Assembly: GCA_964577515.1 (NCBI GenBank)
Contig: CAZNZN010000005.1
Coordinates: forward strand, 1 to 40,573
Source of the DNA: UBA4124 sp964577515
GTDB taxonomy: Bacteria; Patescibacteriota; Minisyncoccia; Phycocordibacterales; UBA9973
Length of the DNA: 40,573 nt
Direction of reading: 5' to 3'
This document shows positions 16,408 through 24,005 of the stretch, in pieces. A model generated the notes under the pieces. It worked only from the letters and a program-made list of their open reading frames with translations, had not been told where the DNA came from and searched no databases. The position numbers and the translations under genes were made by a program. Each line of letters begins with the position of its first letter. Position 1 is the stretch's first letter.

Positions 16408-19400
16408 CTACTGCAACAATATCTCTTCCCCTCCTAATTTTATCTCCTTTGCCCCAACGGTTTTTTTGAGTTCCACTCCAAAGGTATCCACTATTTCCTT
16501 TGAAGTCTCAGGAAGGGTAAGTGAAATACTATCTTCTGGTGTAAGACCTCTTTCTTTTCTCATATCTTGTATAAGACGAACGAGTTCACGATATTCTCCT
16601 TCGAGCTTGAGTTCTGGAGTTATTACTGTATCGAGAGCAAGTTCATCACCAGAAACAACACTTTTAACATTCAACTCTTCCATAACAAGAAGCGCGTAGC
16701 TTTCTTCAAGGGTCCATCCTTTTGCAGTAAATGCTGCAAGAGGTTGTCGAACTGGAATATTGAGTTTCTTTCGGAGTGCATTACCTTCGGTACAAAAATC
16801 ACGAACCTGCTGCATGCCTATTATTACGGACTCATCAACAACACCTGTCTTTGGCCAAGTACTCAAATGCACACTCGTTTCATCATTTTCATTCTTAAGT
16901 ATCTGCCATACATGCTCTGCAAAAAATGGAGCGAACGGTGCCATGAGCTGCGCTGTTGTTTTGAGTACCATATAGAGAGTCCTTTTTGCACTAGCATCAC
17001 CATCCTTGATGCGTTCTCGTGATCGACGAAGATACCACGTAGAAAGGTCATCAATAAATGCCCTGAGTGCTCTTGTCGGACGAAAGATATCATACGCATC
17101 AAGCGCTGCAGTAACTTCTTGTGTCAGTTGTGCAAGTCGAGACACTATCCACTGATCAAGCACGTGTGTACTCTCCCCTTTTTCTTTCTCACTATCTCTG
17201 TCTCGATACTGTTCATAAAACGATAAGACATTACCAAAAAGGTTAAATACCTTGTTGTTTATTTCAGCAACAGACTTTGGGTCGTAGTTCTTACTCTCCC
17301 CTGGAGCATTCACACTGTACATCCAAAAGCGTACAGCATCGACGCCATACGTATCCATCTGTTCAAATGGCTCAACGATATTACCGATAGACTTACTCAT
17401 CTTTTTACCATCTTTGTCGAGCAGGTGTCCAAGACAGATAACATTTTTATATGGAGTTCCACGACCCATAAGTACCCCCACCGCAACAAGTGTATAGAAC
17501 CATCCGCGAGTCTGATCAATCGCTTCTGAAATAAAATCAGCAGGATATGGCAGTGGTGTTGATGCAAAAGGAAAATGATCTTGCGCAAACGGCATCGAAC
17601 CACTATCAAACCATACATCCATAACTTCTTTGACACGTGTTAGAGGTTTGCCGTCTTTTGCAAGTGTCACCTCGTCAATGTACGGCTTGTGTAAATCAAG
17701 CGCAAATGTTTCGTTGTGCGGAAGCGACACAAAGTCGATAGATCGAAGATCAGCGTTCTCAAAATTTTTGAATGCACGTGTTTTTTCATACAATGCTTCA
17801 TAAGAAATACCATGTGCATGAAGTTCAAGTGCACGAGCTACAGCTCCATGTGTCACAATGAGTATCTTTTTTCCTTTGTAGCGATTTTCTATATCATAGA
17901 GAAACGCTCCTGCTCGTGTAAGCACGTCAATGTACGACTCACCATCAGCGGTTTTAAATCCATACCGATCTTCACTACTATTACGTGCTGCGAAATATTC
18001 AGCAAATGGACGATTGTTAAACACAGCTCCCACTGCCCACTCACCGATACGTGCATCTTCTATGATTTCAGGAGTGATACCTTTTGTCTCACAAAAAATA
18101 CGTGCTGACTCCTTGGTACGAGAGTATGGTGAAGTAATGATGATATCAACAGTGTCCGCAAACCTTTTCGCAGTAGTTTGCACCTGTTCTTCACCGAGCG
18201 GTGTCAAAGGATCTGGAGTGCTTGGGTCACAGTTCCATTCCTGGCGAACATTGTGATCTGTTTGACCGTGGCGCATGACGAAGTAGGTGTTCCCCGATTT
18301 TTCGGCGTACTGTTTCAAATCAGCGACAGAACCGATGACTACTTTTTCTCCATCTTCGTTTACCCACACAGGAAGAGGTGTCCCCCAATATCGCTCTCGT
18401 GAAATAGCCCAATCCTTGATATCACGAAGCCACTCACCAAAACGACCTTCTTTTATATGTGACGGTTCCCAGTTGATAGACTCATTTGCTTTCAAAAGAT
18501 CCTCACGGAGTTGTGACATGGCGATATACCAACTATCACGCGCATAGTACAAAAGTGGGGTCTTACAACGCCAGCAGTGAGGATATGAGTGCTCATATTT
18601 TTCTTTTTTGAAAAGTTGCCCACGCCCTGCGAGGTCTTTAATAATATCTACAGCAACCTCTTCATCTTTTACAAACCGTCCTTCAAGGAATCCAGTGTTT
18701 TTTATAAAGTGGCCGCTCTCATCAACGGTGTGAAATTTTGGAAGCCCCACCTTTGTTCCCAGACCAAAGTCATCTGCTCCATACATCGGTGCGATGTGCA
18801 CAATCCCTGTTCCATCAGTCGTGGTCACAAAATCTGCCGCATATATCTGAAATGCTTTTGTAGTATCTACCCCCTTTTTTTCTGCTTCTATTTTAAGGTA
18901 TGGATACAGTGGCTCATACTGCATACCCACCATCTCCACTCCAGTATGTTCAGCAAGTATCTCATGTCCTTCAGGAAGAATGCTGAGGAGCTCTTTCGCG
19001 AGCACTAGCACCTCTTCACCTACTTTTGCTTCGACATAGACTATATCTGCACCAACAGCAAGCCCGACATTCCCTGGGAGTGTCCATGGTGTTGTGGTCC
19101 ACGCAAGAAAGTATGCGCCCTCAAAACCAACGATTTTAAACTTCGCATATACTGAAAGATCTTTCACATCCTGATAGCCCTGTGCAAGCTCATGTGAAGA
19201 GAGTCCTGTACCACATCGTGGGCACCACGGGACAACTTTGTAATCTTTATAAAGAAGACCTTTTTTATCAACCTCAGCAACAATGTTCCAGAGGCTTTCC
19301 ATATATGAAGCATTGAAGGTATAGTAGGCACTTTTCTTGTCTACCCAATACCCCATACGATCAGTAAAAGTTTCCCAATCTTTGATATAAGTAAAGACAG

Positions 19401-19770
19401 AATCTTTACAAGCCTTGTTGAAGGCCGCAACACCATAACCTTCAATATCTTTTTTTGATTGCAATCCGAGTGCTTTTTCTATCTGTAGTTCAACAGGAAG
19501 CCCGTGTGTGTCCCATCCTGCACGACGCGCGACGTGATACCCTTGCATTGTTTTATATCGAGGGATTACATCCTTAAACGCACGGGCCTCAAGGTGGTGA
19601 AGCGCTGGTTTTGCATTTGCCGTTGGTGGACCTTCGTAAAAAACAAATTCTTTTTCTCCACTGTTTTTTTCTACAGACTTTTTGAAAATATCTTGCTCCT
19701 TCCAAAACTGAAGTACTGCTTCTTCTCGAAGCGCTGCATTTGATTTTGATTGTTGTTGATTGTTATCCAT
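16408..19770 (-). CDS. ileS: Isoleucyl-tRNA synthetase with inserted histidine phosphatase domain, 1120 aa
   Basis: Charges tRNA-Ile. Class I core: HIGH-type site in ALHHLEAR (residues 56-63), the CP/editing region (TTPWTLPGNVGLAVG), WGTPLPVW at 462-469, DVWFDSG ending at 724, and KMSKS at 790-794. The anticodon-binding helices follow and there is no C-terminal zinc finger. About residues 494-690 are foreign to the family: a complete histidine phosphatase domain with RHGQT (500-504), R551 in SPYSRTKESA, E577 in IGEWAVG and H641 in VTHGAVAR. After it the synthetase resumes at LHKPYIDEV. The frame is continuous. The ATG at 19770 (MDNNQQQSK) is chosen over one at 19794, which lies inside the terminator stem of the T-box. 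Confidence 0.95.
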   Translation of the reverse strand: MDNNQQQSKSNAALREEAVLQFWKEQDIFKKSVEKNSGEKEFVFYEGPPTANAKPALHHLEARAFKDVIPRYKTMQGYHVARRAGWDTHGLPVELQIEKALGLQSKKDIEGYGVAAFNKACKDSVFTYIKDWETFTDRMGYWVDKKSAYYTFNASYMESLWNIVAEVDKKGLLYKDYKVVPWCPRCGTGLSSHELAQGYQDVKDLSVYAKFKIVGFEGAYFLAWTTTPWTLPGNVGLAVGADIVYVEAKVGEEVLVLAKELLSILPEGHEILAEHTGVEMVGMQYEPLYPYLKIEAEKKGVDTTKAFQIYAADFVTTTDGTGIVHIAPMYGADDFGLGTKVGLPKFHTVDESGHFIKNTGFLEGRFVKDEEVAVDIIKDLAGRGQLFKKEKYEHSYPHCWRCKTPLLYYARDSWYIAMSQLREDLLKANESINWEPSHIKEGRFGEWLRDIKDWAISRERYWGTPLPVWVNEDGEKVVIGSVADLKQYAEKSGNTYFVMRHGQTDHNVRQEWNCDPSTPDPLTPLGEEQVQTTAKRFADTVDIIITSPYSRTKESARIFCETKGITPEIIEDARIGEWAVGAVFNNRPFAEYFAARNSSEDRYGFKTADGESYIDVLTRAGAFLYDIENRYKGKKILIVTHGAVARALELHAHGISYEALYEKTRAFKNFENADLRSIDFVSLPHNETFALDLHKPYIDEVTLAKDGKPLTRVKEVMDVWFDSGSMPFAQDHFPFASTPLPYPADFISEAIDQTRGWFYTLVAVGVLMGRGTPYKNVICLGHLLDKDGKKMSKSIGNIVEPFEQMDTYGVDAVRFWMYSVNAPGESKNYDPKSVAEINNKVFNLFGNVLSFYEQYRDRDSEKEKGESTHVLDQWIVSRLAQLTQEVTAALDAYDIFRPTRALRAFIDDLSTWYLRRSRERIKDGDASAKRTLYMVLKTTAQLMAPFAPFFAEHVWQILKNENDETSVHLSTWPKTGVVDESVIIGMQQVRDFCTEGNALRKKLNIPVRQPLAAFTAKGWTLEESYALLVMEELNVKSVVSGDELALDTVITPELKLEGEYRELVRLIQDMRKERGLTPEDSISLTLPETSKEIVDTFGVELKKTVGAKEIKLGGEEILLQ

Positions 19771-19954
19771 ATATAAAAAATAAAGCTCGTCCACGCATTA
19801 CGACTATGGTCATAGTGCAAGGACGAGTTTCTGCTCGTGGTACCACCTTACTTATACTCATTACTGCTATATCGGGCATACCCGGTAGAGTCTACTCTCT
19901 CAATCAAGATTTCTTCCTACTGCTCCAGGGTGATAGCCCTTTCTCTGCATGAGC
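19771..19954 (-). promoter_or_regulatory. T-box riboswitch (tRNA-Ile sensor) upstream of ileS
   Basis: Read on the minus strand. Stem I is very short (19954-19922): GCUC/GAGC outer pairs, an AGGG/CCCU inner stem and the loop CUAUCA, in which AUC (19934-19932, an Ile codon) plus the following A forms the specifier. A CGGG/CCCG hairpin (19884-19873) resembles stem III. The antiterminator (19849-19819) is AAGG, bulge UGGUACC, ACGAG, loop CAGAAA, CUCGU, CCUU; UGGU can pair with the ACCA end of uncharged tRNA-Ile. A competing terminator follows. Uncharged tRNA should permit ileS transcription. Confidence 0.9.
19786..19827 (-). terminator. T-box attenuator terminator
   Basis: CUCGUCC (19827-19821) pairs with GGACGAG (19792-19786), with further pairs in between, followed by a U-rich run down to 19772. 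The 5' arm is shared with the antiterminator, so the two structures exclude each other. Confidence 0.88.
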
Positions 19955-19987
19955 ATACTGTATCATATGAGCTTTTGTTTTCAAAAC

Positions 19988-20713
19988 TTATAAACGCTTT
20001 ACTGCTTTTATTTTTGGGATAACAATTTTTTCCTCTCCATCAACAACCTCTATTCTAGCTGGGGTTATGGGAATCTTCGTTTTTTCTATAAAAGAATCAA
20101 TGGTCTCATTGAGCAAGGAAACTTTCTCCTGAGCACTTACGGCTCTAGAAATGGCACTGTATTTACCGTCACTGTTTAGGTAAAACTCACCCACTTGAAG
20201 GAGTAGAAATTTTTCTGGATCTTTGTTGCTATATTTAGCGATAGTATTAATGAGTAGTGGAAAAGAGTCTGATGACATACTTACCTCTTCTCCAAGTATT
20301 TCTGCCCCAACAGGGATCCTCTCTATCAGGTCCATGATTACCCTTCCTGCAAAAACAGGATTCTCGGAGTTACAGTGCATTTTATCAACAGACCTTTTTT
20401 CTTTGTTGTACTCAAGGCTTATAGTGTTGAGTGCATTTGTTGTATCTCGATAGGTATATGAACGACCTCGAACGTTAAGCTCAATCGTTTCCGATATGGT
20501 GTAGGTAACGGTCTTTACGACTCGTTCTCTCCCATCAGCATCAACAACTATATCCCCAGTCCTTCCGAGATTTCCAAAATCATCCTCTGAAGAAACTGCC
20601 CCTTGCTCAAGGGAAATACCTCTTTTTTTATTTTCTCCATATCCTTCCGGTTTTTCTAAGTTAAAACGAGTTTGTTCTTCTCGATTAGTAGGATTTTTTT
20701 CGAAAGACTCCAT
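19988..20713 (-). CDS. Hypothetical protein, 241 aa
   Basis: Not recognised. No signal peptide or membrane helix. The first 45 residues are polar and charged (disordered looking). The middle (about 55-115) has alternating beta character (RERVVKTVTYTISETIELNVRGRSYTYRD), and the C-terminal half is mixed helix and strand. It is the last gene of a four-gene operon, 7 nt after the SLOG gene, and ends just upstream of the T-box. A cytoplasmic location is likely; function unknown. Confidence 0.7.
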   Translation of the reverse strand: MESFEKNPTNREEQTRFNLEKPEGYGENKKRGISLEQGAVSSEDDFGNLGRTGDIVVDADGRERVVKTVTYTISETIELNVRGRSYTYRDTTNALNTISLEYNKEKRSVDKMHCNSENPVFAGRVIMDLIERIPVGAEILGEEVSMSSDSFPLLINTIAKYSNKDPEKFLLLQVGEFYLNSDGKYSAISRAVSAQEKVSLLNETIDSFIEKTKIPITPARIEVVDGEEKIVIPKIKAVKRL

Positions 20714-20720
20714 GAAAGTA

Positions 20721-21359
20721 CTAGTGATTTTTATAGAGAACCGCCTTTCGCTCCTCTACCATCTTAATGAGCCGCTCTACAAGCCTTTTTGGATCACTTT
20801 CAAAAATCACATGATCGTATGGGCGATTGCTTGCCTTCACTATCTCTTCAAGTTGTGTGTCAGTTACCCAGGGACCGCCAAGTACCCCGATAGGTTTTTC
20901 ATCTTCAAAAGCAATAGTAAACTCATGGATAGTACCTATGCGGCCACATCCAACGATAAGCGCATCACATGCGCGAGTGAAAAGCAGGTCTCTTCCAGGA
21001 AAACCAAAGCCGGTGTAAATAATAAGATCACAATAATCAACAGGAAGACGATAGGTTTCAAGATGCTCTTTTTCGCTCATAGCAGGAGAAAGACCAAAAA
21101 CAATACCGTGCTCCTCTTTTGCTCCCATTGAAGACCAGAGCGGGAAGCCGCTAGTTGCCCCCGTAACAAGAACCCCGCCTTGACGCACCACTTCACGACC
21201 AACTTCTTTACCGAGTTCAAGTGCTTCAAATCCACAGTGTCCCGTTTCTGCAGCACCAGAGATACCGATTTTGATTTTATTGTGTCCGTGCTTTTCGTTG
21301 TTTTCTAACGGTCCGTTGTAGCAGACATATTCATTTTTTTTATTTTGTTCGTCGTGCAT
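20721..21359 (-). CDS. SLOG/LOG-like Rossmann-fold protein (TIGR00725-like), 212 aa
   Basis: After a polar N-terminus of about 28 residues a Rossmann-like fold begins (KIKIGISGAAETGHCGFEALELGKEVGREVVRQGGVLVTGATSGFPLWSSMGAKE). A second nucleotide-binding style segment follows (CDALIVGCGRIGTIHEFTIAFEDEKPIGVLGG). The glycine-rich GATSGFP and GCGRIGTIHE positions correspond to the GGG-T and PGG-GTxxE type motifs of the LOG/SLOG superfamily, which bind nucleotides or release nucleobases. The exact reaction is unknown. It starts 3 nt after the beta-CASP gene. Confidence 0.7.
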   Translation of the reverse strand: MHDEQNKKNEYVCYNGPLENNEKHGHNKIKIGISGAAETGHCGFEALELGKEVGREVVRQGGVLVTGATSGFPLWSSMGAKEEHGIVFGLSPAMSEKEHLETYRLPVDYCDLIIYTGFGFPGRDLLFTRACDALIVGCGRIGTIHEFTIAFEDEKPIGVLGGPWVTDTQLEEIVKASNRPYDHVIFESDPKRLVERLIKMVEERKAVLYKNH

Positions 21360-21362
21360 ATA

Positions 21363-22754
21363 CTAATTACAATCTAATTCTACTACATCCCCTGCTTGCG
21401 GTGCGTACGCGTACAGACCTAGATAATCTCGAAGTCGCTGTGTGAGAAAGAGTGCTGATTTTGGTTCCCCCATCACCACAAAAACTTTTTTGAGTGAGTC
21501 AGCTGTTTGTTCGACAAATTCAACCAAGTGATCTGAATCTTTGTGTCCTGAATACCCATCAATAAACACTACTTTTGCTTTTACCGGAATATCTTGACCA
21601 TTGATCCGCACACTCTTTGCGCCGTCTTGGAGGTAGCGACCCAATGTCCCTTGCATTTGATACCCAGTGAGCAGGATAGTACTGTTTGGGTCCGGAAGAA
21701 AATGTGCTTCATGATGCAACACTCTCCCACCATTAGACATACCACTTCCTGCAATAATGATTTTTGGGTTAGGCTCTTTTATTATTTCTTTTGATTCTTC
21801 AGTAAGCAGTGTCGACTTGAGCCCTGGGAAGTTGAAGATATCATCTCCATCTCCTAGTTGTGTCCGAGCAAAAGGATTGAAGTACTGCCCGTACTGTCGA
21901 TACACTTTTGTAAGACGGATACCAAGAGGTGAATCAAAGAAGATGGGCATCTGCGGAATTCTTTTGTTCTCAACAAGTTCGTTGATTTCAAACAAAAGTT
22001 CTTGTGAGCGCTCAAGAGAAAATGTAGGGATAACAAGTGCTCCTTTTCGTTTGTAGTTGTCTTCAATAATCGCTTCAAACTTTTCTCGACGCTTTTCGCG
22101 TTCGATATGATTGCGATCACCGTAAACACTCTCCATGAGTAGATAGTCAACATTTTTAAGCGGCTCAGTATCTCGCAGTAGTGGCGACGGAGAGTTTCCT
22201 AGGTCTCCTGTAAAGACAATCTTTTTGTTGTTGTATATAAGCTCAAGCATCCCCGATCCGAGAATATGCCCAGCATCTCGATAGCGAAACACACATGCTC
22301 CAAGTGCAATATCTTGGTGGTAGTCCACTACTTTCCAAAGAGAAAGTGCTTTCTCGATAGTTGCCGGAGAGTATATTTTTTTCAAAAGCTCATTTTCACT
22401 TTTTGACAGAATATTTGCAGTGTCTTCAAGCATGAGTTCAGTAATATCCTTTGTGGGAACAGTAGAATAAATCACCCCTTTAAAACCATCGTGGATAAGT
22501 TTTGGAATACGCCCAATATGGTCGATATGGGCATGCGTGATAAAAAGTACGTCGATAGAGGCGGGGTCATATGGAAAAGGATTCCAGTTGTCATCATCGG
22601 CCATCTTGCTTCCTTGTTGCAAGCCACAATCAACAAGAAATCTGAGTCCACCATCAGACTCCGGAATCTCAACTAAAAAGTTTGCACCAGTCACTGACCC
22701 CGTTCCTCCTGCAAATGTAAGTTTTATTTTTTTTACTCCATCCGTACTATCCAT
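21363..22754 (-). CDS. Metallo-beta-lactamase / beta-CASP ribonuclease, 463 aa
   Basis: Looks like an RNA-processing exo/endonuclease related to CPSF73. The zinc site is HAHIDH at residues 74-79, followed by the later ligands in GHILGSG and FTGDLG. The beta-CASP part has VYGDR, TFSLERSQELLFEI, the SGMSNGGRVLHH segment and the C-terminal SGHKDSDHLVEFV histidine motif. Length and order fit the YSH1/RNase J-like archaeal and bacterial beta-CASP family. It starts 2 nt after the VanZ-like gene. Probably cytoplasmic; RNA substrate unknown. Confidence 0.88.
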   Translation of the reverse strand: MDSTDGVKKIKLTFAGGTGSVTGANFLVEIPESDGGLRFLVDCGLQQGSKMADDDNWNPFPYDPASIDVLFITHAHIDHIGRIPKLIHDGFKGVIYSTVPTKDITELMLEDTANILSKSENELLKKIYSPATIEKALSLWKVVDYHQDIALGACVFRYRDAGHILGSGMLELIYNNKKIVFTGDLGNSPSPLLRDTEPLKNVDYLLMESVYGDRNHIEREKRREKFEAIIEDNYKRKGALVIPTFSLERSQELLFEINELVENKRIPQMPIFFDSPLGIRLTKVYRQYGQYFNPFARTQLGDGDDIFNFPGLKSTLLTEESKEIIKEPNPKIIIAGSGMSNGGRVLHHEAHFLPDPNSTILLTGYQMQGTLGRYLQDGAKSVRINGQDIPVKAKVVFIDGYSGHKDSDHLVEFVEQTADSLKKVFVVMGEPKSALFLTQRLRDYLGLYAYAPQAGDVVELDCN

Positions 22755-22756
22755 AT

Positions 22757-23152
22757 CTATTCATTGTACCGTCTCAGTCGAGAAAGAACAAAAAAAGTTC
22801 CTACTACTCCACCAATCATGTCACAAACCATATCAGAAAGTGAATCAGGAATATTTGCGAGAGTTTCAAGTTGTGTAATACCTTGAACAGAAAATTCAAA
22901 TACTTCCCATAAAAATCCCACAATCAATACGAACGCAGTGAGTACAATAACCCAAAGCAACGCTTTTTGGCCTTTTAAAAGTGGTAAAAGAAGAGCGCCT
23001 CCCCACACCGCCACAAACACCCCTCCAAGGGTATGCATGAGCATATCAAACCAAGGAATACTTAGATACCAGTAAAAAGTATTTGCTGCTTTATTGAGAA
23101 AAAAAATACCAACAACGAGTACGGCACTATAGAAAAAAAGCTTTTTTTGCAT
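22757..23152 (-). CDS. VanZ/DUF2238-like membrane protein, 131 aa
   Basis: Four hydrophobic helices. Conserved polar spots suit the family: WFDMLMHTLGG at about residues 34-44, GFLWEVFEF in helix three and DSLSDMVCDMIGG before helix four. These acidic and histidine residues in the membrane are typical of VanZ-like/DUF2238 proteins, whose biochemical role is not established. It is the first gene of the operon with the beta-CASP, SLOG and 241-aa genes, and begins about 30 nt after the terminator of the upstream RNA gene. Confidence 0.65.
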   Translation of the reverse strand: MQKKLFFYSAVLVVGIFFLNKAANTFYWYLSIPWFDMLMHTLGGVFVAVWGGALLLPLLKGQKALLWVIVLTAFVLIVGFLWEVFEFSVQGITQLETLANIPDSLSDMVCDMIGGVVGTFFVLSRLRRYNE

Positions 23153-23183
23153 ATCTTATTATTGCATATCTTTTACTAGAATA

Positions 23184-23211
23184 GAAAAAACCCACTATTG
23201 TGGGTTTTTTC
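23184..23211 (-). terminator. Terminator of the structured RNA gene
   Basis: GAAAAAACCCAC and GTGGGTTTTTTC (12 bp) enclose a 4-nt loop. It begins 2 nt after the closing stem of the RNA on the minus strand and ends in six T. Confidence 0.85.
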
Positions 23212-23366
23212 TTACGGCTATTTGGAAATTAGTACCGTAGCTTGGAAGCCAAGTGGGATGCCTGGGCGCTAGAGGTGCCAAAAAAATAAAAATGATTCTG
23301 ACAACTCATAACACCACGCGACGCCCCTTACGATAAATGTTCTAGGTACTAATTTTAAATAGCCGT
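23184..23366 (-). ncRNA. Free-standing structured RNA of unknown family (6S-like architecture)
   Basis: The two ends (23366-23345 and 23236-23214) pair over about 20 bp with one small internal loop. Inside, GGGCGU can pair with GCGCCC. A small CUUGG-CUU-CCAAG hairpin lies on the 3' side of the central bubble, and the distal part is U-rich. A promoter with +1 exactly at the stem and a terminator right after it define a transcript of about 183 nt. A rod with a closing stem and central bubble resembles 6S RNA, but no sequence consensus is confirmed. tmRNA, SRP RNA and RNase P hallmarks are absent. Confidence 0.72.
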
Positions 23367-23372
23367 ACTTTT

Positions 23373-23400
23373 ATTATAGGTTTTTGCGACATATTCGCAA
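23373..23400 (-). promoter_or_regulatory. Promoter of the structured RNA gene
   Basis: The minus strand carries TTGCGA (23400-23395), a 16-nt spacer and a perfect TATAAT (23378-23373), 7 nt before the predicted RNA start. The -35 box is half of an inverted repeat TTGCGA-N5-TCGCAA (23400-23384), a possible operator. Confidence 0.75.
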
Positions 23401-23437
23401 TATAGACAGTGATAAAAAATACTGTCGAACGGGCTTG

Positions 23438-23914
23438 CTAGAGCAAGTCGTCTGCAAAAACGAACTTGGTATCCACTTTATCGTAATCGAGTATCTCGTA
23501 TGGAGCAAAAAAGCGCTCGATTTCCTGCTCTGCATTCTCTTTTGAGTCAGAAGCGTGTACGACGTTTGATTGGGTTGAGAGCGAATAGTCCCCACGGATA
23601 CTTCCTGCATCAGCTTCATAGCCCTTGGTAGGACCAACAATGAGACGAACAGCATTTACCGCATTAATACCTGATACTGCAAACACAATCACTGGGGCTG
23701 ACTGCATAAACTTCTTGATACTTGGGAAAAAGGGCTTCTCTTTAAGATGCCCATAATGTGCCTCAATAAGCGCATCTTCAAGCTGCATCATCTTCATCCC
23801 AATAAGCTTGAGCCCTTTCTCTTCAAAACGGGTAATAATCTTCCCAACCAAAGAACGCTGAATAGCGTCTGGCTTGATAATAATCAGTGATCGTTCTTCT
23901 TTTTCGTGTATCAT
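23438..23914 (-). CDS. ndk: Nucleoside diphosphate kinase, 158 aa
   Basis: Balances nucleoside triphosphates by phosphate transfer through a histidine. The start RSLIIIKPDAIQRSLVGKI is characteristic. The catalytic histidine is H120 in SNVVHASDS. The Kpn-loop region with RLIVGPTKGYEADAGSIRGDY is intact. A C-terminal extension follows. A GAGGG sequence lies just before the ATG. The gene lies between argS and the structured RNA gene, whose promoter begins right after the stop codon. Confidence 0.97.
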   Translation of the reverse strand: MIHEKEERSLIIIKPDAIQRSLVGKIITRFEEKGLKLIGMKMMQLEDALIEAHYGHLKEKPFFPSIKKFMQSAPVIVFAVSGINAVNAVRLIVGPTKGYEADAGSIRGDYSLSTQSNVVHASDSKENAEQEIERFFAPYEILDYDKVDTKFVFADDLL

Positions 23915-24005
23915 ATGCCCTCTATCCTACTCTTAAATAAAAAAAGCCGCAAATGCAACTCTTTTCTCCTTCAAAAAATTCAAGGTGATTTGTTTATGCT
24001 ATAAA

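Noticed and set aside
19771..19794. Upstream ATG of ileS adding eight residues
   Set aside because: It lies in the terminator stem of the T-box and the added residues do not resemble the family's N-terminus.
23230..23312. 26-codon frame inside the minus-strand RNA (MSCQNHFYFFG...)
   Set aside because: It has no ribosome binding site, does not end like a tmRNA tag, and lies within paired regions; tmRNA tRNA-like elements are absent.
23214..23366. Structured RNA read on the plus strand (two G-U pairs make the closing stem more complete)
   Set aside because: The plus strand has no promoter upstream and no terminator downstream, while the minus strand has both in exactly the right places.
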